From CALRBF01 sp964646465 (lineage in GTDB: Bacteria; Patescibacteriota; Minisyncoccia; SW-4-49-11): 27,063 bases of DNA. Within the stretch, counting starts at the first letter, position 1; each line of letters starts with the position of its first letter. The stretch covers positions 1 to 27,063 of the forward strand of contig CAZYEN010000032.1 of assembly GCA_964646465.1 (NCBI GenBank), written 5' to 3'. This document shows positions 14,734 through 21,955 of this stretch, piece by piece. A program made the translations under genes and the position numbers. Under the pieces are notes generated by a model. That model was not told the origin of the DNA, made no database searches, and was given only the letters and a program-made list of their open reading frames with translations.

Positions 14734-16287
14734 ATGAATAAAATATATAGAGTAATAATGAGTTTAGGTATCATAGTAGGAATGTTACTACCACAATTAG
14801 TAGTAATAGCACAAGACGAGATAATAAACTTACCAACAGATACATTAACGCAAGAAGAGATAGACAAGATTATAAAAGAGCAAGAAGATAGAGAAAAGAA
14901 CCCTCCAATACAGACACCATCTTTTTCAGAGAAACCACCAACAGCAGAAGAGATCGAGAAATTAATTGAAGAGACAAAAAAGAATACAGTTTCAGTAAAA
15001 TATAAAAGTAATCTAAAGCAAGAAGGGTTAGGTAATGCAATATTAGGAAATTGTTTTGATGTACATAAATTTGGTAATATAAATTTGAATATAAGTTTAG
15101 ACCTACAAGAGTATCAGCCGGCAGACATAATTAGAATTAAAGGAAGCATAGAGAATAAAAATATCTACCCAATGCCAGATTTAAAGATAGAAGGAAAGAT
15201 AGTCAAGATAACACAAGAAGGAGATAGAAGAATAGTAAAGACAGTAGATGAGATAGTATTAAAAGACAATATAAACTTAGTAACAAAAGGGACTCAAGAG
15301 ATAGATGAACTATATAATATCCCAATTAAAGCCGCAAAAGGAGATTATGAGATACTATTATCAGTAGTACAAAATGATCAGATAAGTATAGCAGGACTAA
15401 GTTTCACAGATGACGTATATGCATTTAATCCACAATTCAAGATAGGAGGAAATAATATAGAAGAGATAGCAATAAATCAGAAAGGGATCACAATAAATGA
15501 TGAGCCATATAATAATTTAGCATTTAACCCAAGATACAAAGACAAGAAACCAATAACAATAAAAGTACCAATACAAAATAATAGTAATACAGATAAAGAA
15601 GTAGAATTAGAATATGAAGTATATAGCTGGGGTGATGATTCTGGTAAGATAAAAAGTGAAACAATACAACAAAAAACAATAGTAAAGCAAGGAAATAGTA
15701 TAGAAAGTTATACCATAACAGATATAAAAGAAGCAGTATACTATGTAAAAGTAAGAGTCAAAGACACTAAGACATCAAGTAATATAAGGTGGGGGAATAT
15801 AGCTAACATAAGGTTTTCAAATGAAGATATAAATGAGCCAAGAATAGCAGCAGTAACATTTAACACCAGTCCATATAGTCCAGAGCAAGATACACAACTA
15901 GTAACCTGTATACACAATACCAATCAACAAGAAGTAGAGACAATATTAGAAAATACAATAAAAGATGAGAAAGGTAATATAGTAGCTAGTAGCGAATATA
16001 GAGGAACAGTAACCGGGCAAGTAGATGGAGTCTATACCAAATTACCAAAGGGACAAAGATATAATAAATTATTAGTAACAAGCACAATAAAAGATAAAGA
16101 TGGTAATATATTAAATACAGTAGAATTAAATTACGATTGTCAGGAATTAGATGCAAGTCAATGTAGAGCTGAAGAAAACAATAATAATAGAATTTTAACA
16201 ATAGGAAGTATAGCTGGTATTATAATAATAGCAGGTGGGGGAATACTAGGATATAGGAGGTATAGGAATAGAAAGTTAGCACAATAA
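14734..16287 (+). CDS. exported, C-terminally anchored protein of unknown function
   Basis: 517 aa, not recognised as a named family. It begins with a signal peptide (about 1-26, ending VVIAQ) followed by two helical repeats of the form T-x-EEI-x-K-x-I-x-E (about 39-52 and 70-83) separated by a Pro-rich spacer. Residues 85-480 are polar and strand-rich, consistent with several Ig-like or CARDB-like sandwiches. Four Cys (the first at 107, the others in TCIHN, YDCQE and SQCRA) could form two disulfides. A hydrophobic helix (487-507) and a basic tail RRYRNRK anchor it, giving a type I topology. Eleven of its first 15 Ile codons are ATA. It is 10 bases from the next gene, so the two are probably co-transcribed. 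Confidence 0.8.
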   Translation: MNKIYRVIMSLGIIVGMLLPQLVVIAQDEIINLPTDTLTQEEIDKIIKEQEDREKNPPIQTPSFSEKPPTAEEIEKLIEETKKNTVSVKYKSNLKQEGLGNAILGNCFDVHKFGNINLNISLDLQEYQPADIIRIKGSIENKNIYPMPDLKIEGKIVKITQEGDRRIVKTVDEIVLKDNINLVTKGTQEIDELYNIPIKAAKGDYEILLSVVQNDQISIAGLSFTDDVYAFNPQFKIGGNNIEEIAINQKGITINDEPYNNLAFNPRYKDKKPITIKVPIQNNSNTDKEVELEYEVYSWGDDSGKIKSETIQQKTIVKQGNSIESYTITDIKEAVYYVKVRVKDTKTSSNIRWGNIANIRFSNEDINEPRIAAVTFNTSPYSPEQDTQLVTCIHNTNQQEVETILENTIKDEKGNIVASSEYRGTVTGQVDGVYTKLPKGQRYNKLLVTSTIKDKDGNILNTVELNYDCQELDASQCRAEENNNNRILTIGSIAGIIIIAGGGILGYRRYRNRKLAQ

Positions 16288-16297
16288 TAATAAATAT

Positions 16298-18346
16298 ATG
16301 AGATATAATATACTAGAATTAGTTAATAAAAGTAAAATACAGATTATACTATTACTATTCACTATACTAACTATATTTCCAACAGTTACCCAAGCAGTTT
16401 CTGTGCCTGTTAACTATACTGGATCTTGGAGCTATAGAAGAGGTCATGGTAGGGTTAATTGTGGTAGTGGTGGTCTAAGTACGAGAACAGACTTTGGTAT
16501 GTACTTAAATAAACAATTCGATTTAACGGCAAGTGGGGTTAAAACTTTAGCTCAAAATGAATCGGCTATAATACCTACAGGAGTAAATTTAGTAGCAAGT
16601 AATTATCCTACAACTGGTTCTTATTGGTATTCATCTGGAGATTATGCTACTCCTCCTATGGATGGACAAGTATATAATTGGAACTACGATGTTGGAGTTG
16701 CGTGTAGAGATATGGTTAAGATGGAAAATCAGATGATAGGTGGTATCCCAGTGCAATTAGATTATATATTAACAAGTAGTAATAATGCTATTATAGATTG
16801 TAGTGGAAGAAGATCTTGTACTACCAGAAGTGATGGTAGTGCTACGGTTACTGTTTCTTTCCCTGGAGCAGGTTACTACTATGTAGAAAGGAGGTATAAA
16901 TACTATGCTAAGCCAGTTAGATGGATGATGGGCGCAAGAAGTGGTTCATGGCAAGTAGCTGGACCTCTTCAATGGATAAATGGTCAAACTATAACCGGAG
17001 CTTGGAATTACACCTTAAATCCAATTAGTTATACAATGACAGTAAGGAATCCAAATCAACCACCAATAATTAATAATATTAATACAAATAATATAAGCTA
17101 TAATACGGCAACAGCAAATTGGAGTTATACCGATCCAGAAGGGGATATACAAAGAGGTTCACATGTACAAATAGCAACAGATAGTGGATTTAGCAATATA
17201 GTGTATAATAATGGACAGAATGGAGCAGGTACAAGTATGAGTATAAGTGGACTTCAACCAGGTACAATCTATTATCCAAGAGTAAGAGTTTGGAATAATG
17301 AGAATGGATGGACAGGATGGATAAATGGCCCAGCATTTACTACACTAGTAAACAACCCACCTAATTTAGATTTATTAAGTTGTGGCGCAACATCTGAACC
17401 TACAAATTACGAAAGAGCAAGATTAACATGGAATTATACAGGAACAGATGAGCCAGGAGATCAATTAGTGTTAAGAGCAAGATGGAAGAGAAGTCCAGAA
17501 GATACTAATTGGCAAGTATTTAATTTACCATCAGATAAGACAGGAGGATTAGATATGCGAAATCTAATATCAGGATATACCTATGAATTACAAGTAAGCT
17601 TAAATGACAATAGAAATAGCCACTTAGGAGACAGATGGAAAGGATGTGGGACAGTAACGCCACCAAATTATCCAGAACCAACAGTAGAATTTAGTTTGAA
17701 TAAGACAGGAGATATAAATACTGCAGTACAAAAGGGAGGAACATTAACATTAAAGACAGGAGATAGAGTATCCTCAAACTGGAATATAACAAATAATATA
17801 GGAGTAGTAGGTAATAGCTGTAAGATTAGTAGTATTAATACAATTGGAGGAGATAATACAGTAATATATAATAATACAGGACTAGGATTTACAGGAAATA
17901 ATGTGTTAGGTAATAATTTACCAGTAAATATAAATGACCAAAGATATATAATAAGTTTAGAATGTGCAGGCAGGACAGCTAAAACACCAAGAAGTATAAA
18001 TGAGACAATAACACTGGTAGTAGAATCATATCCAACAGTCAGTTGTAATATACAAGGAGATAAGATAGTAAAGGAAGGAGATACAAGTATAGATATAAAT
18101 GCACAAGTTGGGAATGTAGCAAGTTATATTTGGGAAGCAGGACCAGATAGTGGAGATAAAACAAGAAAGAAGCAATCTGGTAATAGTCCAATTCCAAATC
18201 CTTTAAGGTTAGACTATACAGGACTAGATTTTGGAAAATATACTCCATGGGTTAGTGTAACAAAATTAGGAACCAATAGAACCACCCCTGTAACATGTGG
18301 AGCTATAACTAACTTTGGAAGCAGTAACATAAAAGAAGTTAATTAA
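16298..18346 (+). CDS. secreted protein with fibronectin type III-like modules
   Basis: 682 aa. A signal peptide covers about 1-33 (hydrophobic core IILLLFTILTIF, ending TQA). Residues 34-250 form a Tyr/Trp/Gly-rich N-terminal domain I cannot assign, with several Cys (55, 136, 168, 174). Residues 254-350 look like a fibronectin type III domain (TANWSYTDPEGD, SISGLQPGTIYYPRVRVW). A second such module follows from about 354, and the C-terminal 200 residues resemble Ig-like strands. No anchor or sorting signal is seen at the C-terminus, so it may be secreted or held by its membrane-anchored neighbour. Codon choice shifts from T-ending in the first domain to A-ending after about 17040. Confidence 0.75.
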   Translation: MRYNILELVNKSKIQIILLLFTILTIFPTVTQAVSVPVNYTGSWSYRRGHGRVNCGSGGLSTRTDFGMYLNKQFDLTASGVKTLAQNESAIIPTGVNLVASNYPTTGSYWYSSGDYATPPMDGQVYNWNYDVGVACRDMVKMENQMIGGIPVQLDYILTSSNNAIIDCSGRRSCTTRSDGSATVTVSFPGAGYYYVERRYKYYAKPVRWMMGARSGSWQVAGPLQWINGQTITGAWNYTLNPISYTMTVRNPNQPPIINNINTNNISYNTATANWSYTDPEGDIQRGSHVQIATDSGFSNIVYNNGQNGAGTSMSISGLQPGTIYYPRVRVWNNENGWTGWINGPAFTTLVNNPPNLDLLSCGATSEPTNYERARLTWNYTGTDEPGDQLVLRARWKRSPEDTNWQVFNLPSDKTGGLDMRNLISGYTYELQVSLNDNRNSHLGDRWKGCGTVTPPNYPEPTVEFSLNKTGDINTAVQKGGTLTLKTGDRVSSNWNITNNIGVVGNSCKISSINTIGGDNTVIYNNTGLGFTGNNVLGNNLPVNINDQRYIISLECAGRTAKTPRSINETITLVVESYPTVSCNIQGDKIVKEGDTSIDINAQVGNVASYIWEAGPDSGDKTRKKQSGNSPIPNPLRLDYTGLDFGKYTPWVSVTKLGTNRTTPVTCGAITNFGSSNIKEVN

Positions 18347-18371
18347 ATTACTATTAATATAATGTAAAACT

Positions 18372-18403
18372 ATAAAGAAGTATTGGTAACAATATTTCTT
18401 TAT
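18372..18403 (+). promoter_or_regulatory. 14-bp inverted repeat overlapping the rmlB promoter
   Basis: ATAAAGAAGTATTG (18372-18385) pairs with CAATATTTCTTTAT (18390-18403) across a GTAA loop; 13 Watson-Crick pairs and one G-U. It is the strongest hairpin I found between genes. It lies 25 bases after the stop of the fibronectin-type gene and covers the -35 element of rmlB. It may terminate the upstream operon (its 3' arm is T-rich, but no T-run follows) or be an operator. Confidence 0.55.
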
Positions 18404-18411
18404 GGTATAAT
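18383..18411 (+). promoter_or_regulatory. promoter of rmlB-rmlA-galU
   Basis: TTGGTA (18383-18388), 17-base spacer, TATAAT (18406-18411) with an extended -10 TGG (18403-18405). The 13 bases 18401-18413, TATGGTATAATTA, recur exactly at 26214-26226 before the last gene. Predicted start near 18418. Confidence 0.65.
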
Positions 18412-18437
18412 TAAAAGTGATAATAAATAACATGATT

Positions 18438-19415
18438 ATGAAAAATAGAGTTTTGGTTACAGGTGGAGCTGGATTTATGGGGTCATATTTCATTAAATAT
18501 TTGATTAATAAGTATCCATATATTGAAATAATTAATTTAGATGCATTAACCTATGCTGGTAATTTAGATAATTTATCTAGTTTGGTAGATAACGGGCGCT
18601 ATAAGTTCATACAAGGAGACATTACTAATTTAGATTTATTAGAAAAAATAGTACAAGATAATAATATTGAATTAATTGTAAACTTCGCCGCCGAGACTCA
18701 CGTAGATAATTCTATTAAATCTCCACTTAAAGCTGTCAATACTAATGTTATGGGTGTGGCTGCAATTTTAGAAGTAGTTAGAAAATATGATATAGAACTA
18801 TTACAAATAAGTACAGATGAGGTTTTTGGAACTACTGATATGGGTTCTTTTAATGAGGAGTCGCCATTTTTACCTAATAGTCCTTATTCTGCTGCTAAAG
18901 CTGGAGGAGACTTGTTGTGTAGAGCTTATTACGAGACTTATAATACAAATGTAATTATTACTCACTCATGTAATGTTTTGGGTCCAAATCAATATCCTGA
19001 AAAACTTATTCCTTTAGCTATTACTAATTTGATGGAAGGTAAGAATATTCCTATTTATGGAGACGGCCTTAATGTTAGGGAGTGGATTTATGTTGAGGAT
19101 CACTCTAGAGCAATTGAGTATATTATTGAACATGGTACTCAAGGAGAAGTGTACAATATTGGGACGGGTTACGAAATAACTAATCTAGATCTCATTAACA
19201 GATTGTTACAAAATTTTAAAGAACCCGTAGATAGAATTGAGTATGTTAAAGATAGACCTGGACATGATAGACGTTACTCAATAGATAGTAAAAAGTTAAG
19301 AAATTTAGGATGGTCTCCGTACTTTGACTTTGATACTGCAATTCGTAAAACCATAGATTGGTATAAAGACAATCGAAGCTGGTGGGAGACATTAAAGCAT
19401 AATAAATCTAATTAA
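18438..19415 (+). CDS. rmlB: dTDP-glucose 4,6-dehydratase-like enzyme
   Basis: Extended short-chain dehydrogenase, 325 aa from the ATG at 18438 (MKNRVLVTGGAGFMGS). A GTG at 18417 falls at the predicted transcription start and is unlikely; ATG 18432 is possible. The Rossmann motif is TGGAGFMG (8-15); the catalytic set is Thr126-Asp127-Glu128 (STDEVFG) and Tyr150/Lys154 (YSAAK), all present. It converts dTDP-glucose to the 4-keto-6-deoxy sugar, en route to rhamnose and related surface sugars. The family SCSNNYGPYQ segment reads SCNVLGPNQ here, a small departure in the substrate-binding loop. rmlC and rmlD are not in the window, so the final sugar is unknown. Confidence 0.88.
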   Translation: MKNRVLVTGGAGFMGSYFIKYLINKYPYIEIINLDALTYAGNLDNLSSLVDNGRYKFIQGDITNLDLLEKIVQDNNIELIVNFAAETHVDNSIKSPLKAVNTNVMGVAAILEVVRKYDIELLQISTDEVFGTTDMGSFNEESPFLPNSPYSAAKAGGDLLCRAYYETYNTNVIITHSCNVLGPNQYPEKLIPLAITNLMEGKNIPIYGDGLNVREWIYVEDHSRAIEYIIEHGTQGEVYNIGTGYEITNLDLINRLLQNFKEPVDRIEYVKDRPGHDRRYSIDSKKLRNLGWSPYFDFDTAIRKTIDWYKDNRSWWETLKHNKSN

Positions 19416-19421
19416 TATACT

Positions 19422-20492
19422 ATGAAAGGATTAATTGCAGCTGGAGGTAAGGGTACTAGATTAAGACCAATTACTACTAACCGTAATAAACATACCATTC
19501 CTTTAGCTAATCAGAGTATGATTGAACTTGCTGTCAATAAATTAGCTCAAGCAGGTATTACAGATATTGGAGTTATTGTAAATCTCAATGACTCAGAATT
19601 GGAACCAATTCTTGGTGATGGGTCTAAATACGGGATTAGTATAACTTATATTGAACAACAAGGAGGGGCTTTAGGGGTAGCGCATGTAATCAAAGTAGCT
19701 AGAGACTTCCTAGCCGATGATGATTTTGTATTCTATTTAGGAGATAATATTATTCTAGGAGATGTAAAAAACTTTATAGACTCTTTTTATGCACAAAAAC
19801 TAAATGCTTTACTAGCTTTATCTAAGGTAAAAGATCCAGAGAGGTTTGGAGTTCCTCGTATAGAAGATAATCGTATTTTAGAGGTGGTTGAAAAACCTGA
19901 TAATCCACCTAGTCAATATGCCGTGGCTGGTATTTATGTTTATGATAAAAATATTCATAATATTATAGAAAATTTACCTCCTAGTCCAAGAGGAGAGTAT
20001 GAAATATCAGATGCTCATACTGAACTTATTAAACAGGGCTTTGAGGTTGGTTATTCTGAAATCACTGGGTGGTGGAAGGACACTGGTAAACCACAAGATC
20101 TATTAGAGGGAAATCAGTTGTTATTATCTCAAATAAACAAATCAGATCTAAGCGGACATATAGATAGTTATACAACTATAGAGGGTAATGTAATTGTAGA
20201 AAAAGGGGCTCAGATTAAAGGGAAAAGTTTTATTAGGGGACCGGTTATTATCGGTAGAGATTCTATAATAAAAGATAGTTATATTGGGCCATATACTTCT
20301 GTTGGATATGAGTGTAAAATTGAAAACTCAGAAATTGAGCATTCGCTTTTAATGCATAATATCACTATACATAGCTCTAAGAGAATAGTAGACAGTATAA
20401 TTGGGAATGGAGTCATTATTACAGATAAAGAAAACACTTTTCCTAAAGGACATAAATTAGTAATTGGGGACAACTCACAAGTAGAATTATAA
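19422..20492 (+). CDS. rmlA: glucose-1-phosphate thymidylyltransferase, long form
   Basis: 356 aa. The N-terminal nucleotidyltransferase domain starts KGLIAAGGKGTRLRP (GGKGTR, 8-13), with YLGDNI and the VVEKPDNP motif. The C-terminal 110 or so residues are hexapeptide-like repeats (ISxx-type turns such as GPVIIGRDSIIKDSYIGPYTSV in parts), forming the left-handed helix of the long RmlA subfamily. It makes dTDP-glucose for RmlB, whose gene ends six bases upstream. A different nucleotide specificity is possible within this superfamily. Confidence 0.87.
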   Translation: MKGLIAAGGKGTRLRPITTNRNKHTIPLANQSMIELAVNKLAQAGITDIGVIVNLNDSELEPILGDGSKYGISITYIEQQGGALGVAHVIKVARDFLADDDFVFYLGDNIILGDVKNFIDSFYAQKLNALLALSKVKDPERFGVPRIEDNRILEVVEKPDNPPSQYAVAGIYVYDKNIHNIIENLPPSPRGEYEISDAHTELIKQGFEVGYSEITGWWKDTGKPQDLLEGNQLLLSQINKSDLSGHIDSYTTIEGNVIVEKGAQIKGKSFIRGPVIIGRDSIIKDSYIGPYTSVGYECKIENSEIEHSLLMHNITIHSSKRIVDSIIGNGVIITDKENTFPKGHKLVIGDNSQVEL

Positions 20493-20503
20493 AGTCAGAT
20501 ATT

Positions 20504-21367
20504 ATGAAAATTAGAAAAGCTATTATCACAGTTGCAGGGTTTGGAACTAGATTTTTACCAGCGACTAAAGCTCAGCCTAAGGCTATGTTGCCACTAGTAG
20601 ATAAACCTATTGTACAATATTTGGTAGAAGAAGCAGTAAAAGCAGGTATTGAACAAATTATTTTCGTAACAGGTAAAGGTAAAAGAGCCATTGAAGACCA
20701 TTTTGATTCTCACTTTGAACTAGAGTATCTATTAGAACAAAAAGGTAAAGAGGAAGTCTTGGGACAGGTTAGAGATATAGCTGATATGGCAGAGTTTTTC
20801 TTCGTCAGGCAAAGATATGCTAGAGGTAATGGAGATGCAGTTTTAGCTACTAGAAGCTTTATAGGTGATGAGCCTTGTGCTGTTTTATTTGAAGATGATA
20901 TAGTGTCCTCAGATGTTCCTGCTATTGGTCAGTTGATTGAGGTTTACAATAGATATCAAGACCCAGTTATTGCTTTGACTAAAGTCCCGCATTCCGAGGT
21001 CTCTAAATATGGAATTATTGAGGGAACACAAGTTAATGATAGATTATTTGAAATAAATCAATTTGTTGAAAAACCTAAGCCAGAGGATACAACTTCCACC
21101 TTAGCAGTAATTGGTAAATATATAATCACTCCAGTTATCTTTGATAAATTAGAGCAAATGAAAGACTCGGTTTCAGGAGAGTTAGGACTAGATCATGCCT
21201 TTATAGAAATATTAAAAACTAATCCACTGTATGGATATGAGATAGAAGGGAAGCGTTATGATTGTGGTGATAAATTAGGTTATATACAAGCTGTAATAGA
21301 TTTTAGTTTAAAACATCCTGAAATAGGCTCTAAAGTCTATGAGCATATAAAAAAGATTAAAATTTAA
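20504..21367 (+). CDS. galU: UTP-glucose-1-phosphate uridylyltransferase
   Basis: 287 aa, the usual size. Motifs: AGFGTRFLPATKAQPKAMLP (11-30) with the active-site Lys, VEEAVKAGIEQIIFVTG, the EDDIV segment and FVEKPKP. It makes UDP-glucose, a donor for glycans and glycolipids. It lies 11 bases after rmlA, forming a three-gene operon for nucleotide sugars. No strong terminator is visible in the 139 bases after it. Confidence 0.93.
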   Translation: MKIRKAIITVAGFGTRFLPATKAQPKAMLPLVDKPIVQYLVEEAVKAGIEQIIFVTGKGKRAIEDHFDSHFELEYLLEQKGKEEVLGQVRDIADMAEFFFVRQRYARGNGDAVLATRSFIGDEPCAVLFEDDIVSSDVPAIGQLIEVYNRYQDPVIALTKVPHSEVSKYGIIEGTQVNDRLFEINQFVEKPKPEDTTSTLAVIGKYIITPVIFDKLEQMKDSVSGELGLDHAFIEILKTNPLYGYEIEGKRYDCGDKLGYIQAVIDFSLKHPEIGSKVYEHIKKIKI

Positions 21368-21440
21368 TCAACTAAAATATTATAGATGAATATATTAGGG
21401 GCATAATTTTAATGTGTACTAAATAGTTTAAAAATAATAA

Positions 21441-21469
21441 TTGACAGTATTAGAAAAGTATGATATTAT
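21441..21469 (+). promoter_or_regulatory. promoter of rpsP
   Basis: TTGACA (21441-21446, perfect), 17-base spacer, TATTAT (21464-21469), with an extended -10 TGA (21461-21463). Predicted start near 21476, leader about 30 nt. Confidence 0.75.
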
Positions 21470-21506
21470 TTCTATTAATAAATGTATAAATTTTTTATTA
21501 TAAATT

Positions 21507-21782
21507 ATGTTAAGAATTAGATTGTCTCGAGTCGGTAAGAAAAACACTCCTATTTATAAAGTTGTAGTGGCTGATAAAACTCGCCCAGTAAAAGGAAAGT
21601 TTATTGAGTCCTTGGGTATGTATAATCCTGGTAATAAAGATAATACATTTAATGCTGAGAGAATTAAATACTGGATTTCTGTCGGAGCTCAGCCTTCACA
21701 AACTGTGCATAACCTTTTAGTTAAAAATAATATTATTGAAGCAAACAAAATATCTATTACTAGAGCTAAGGTTAAAGAATAA
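21507..21782 (+). CDS. rpsP: 30S ribosomal protein S16
   Basis: bS16, 91 aa (E. coli 82). Motifs: MLRIRLSRVGKKNTPIYKVVVAD, then the ESLGMYNP turn and the GAQPSQTVHNLL segment. In many bacteria it is followed by rimM, trmD and rplS; here it stands alone with its own promoter, and a tRNA-like fold plus T-run follows. Confidence 0.96.
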   Translation: MLRIRLSRVGKKNTPIYKVVVADKTRPVKGKFIESLGMYNPGNKDNTFNAERIKYWISVGAQPSQTVHNLLVKNNIIEANKISITRAKVKE

Positions 21783-21798
21783 AATTCATTTTAAATAC

Positions 21799-21848
21799 AG
21801 ACTTTACTAATCGGGAGTAAATTAGAGTTCGATTCTCTAAAGTCTACA
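21799..21848 (+). ncRNA. tRNA-like element lacking an anticodon arm
   Basis: A compact fold of 47 paired/looped bases (21799-21845). Acceptor stem: AGACTT (21799-21804) with AAGTCT (21840-21845). D-arm-like: TACT (21805-21808), loop AATCGGG, AGTA (21816-21819). A three-base linker AAT (21820-21822) stands where the anticodon and variable regions should be. T arm: TAGAG (21823-21827), canonical loop TTCGATT, CTCTA (21835-21839). All three stems are perfect. ACA follows, not CCA. It cannot decode. It might be a degenerate tRNA, a tRNA-mimic processing signal, or simply the rpsP terminator. Confidence 0.5.
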
Positions 21849-21855
21849 TTTTTTT
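21823..21855 (+). terminator. possible rpsP terminator
   Basis: The T-arm hairpin or the whole tRNA-like fold is followed, after ACA, by seven T (21849-21855). Nine bases separate the small hairpin from the T-run; only three separate the outer stem from it. This is the only hairpin plus T-run I see in the window. Confidence 0.4.
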
Positions 21856-21875
21856 AGAGTAAAACACATTTCTGT

Positions 21876-21905
21876 TTGAAAACATACTTTATTTTATATT
21901 ATAAG
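21876..21905 (+). promoter_or_regulatory. weak candidate promoter of the RNase J genes
   Basis: TTGAAA (21876-21881), 18-base spacer, TATAAG (21900-21905). The region is so AT-rich that alternatives exist. A promoter is expected here because a probable terminator lies just upstream. Confidence 0.3.
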
Positions 21906-21955
21906 CAGATTAAAGAAGCTCTTAAAGAAAATAATAATTTTATTAAATATATTAT

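Noticed and set aside
15986..16201. Minus-strand Leu/Tyr-rich frames opposite the surface genes (also 18039-18248)
   Set aside because: Composition reflects antisense of ATA/GTA/AAT-rich coding; no start context or neighbours.
18417..18437. GTG start for rmlB
   Set aside because: It falls at the predicted transcription start and precedes the conserved MKNRVLVTGG sequence.
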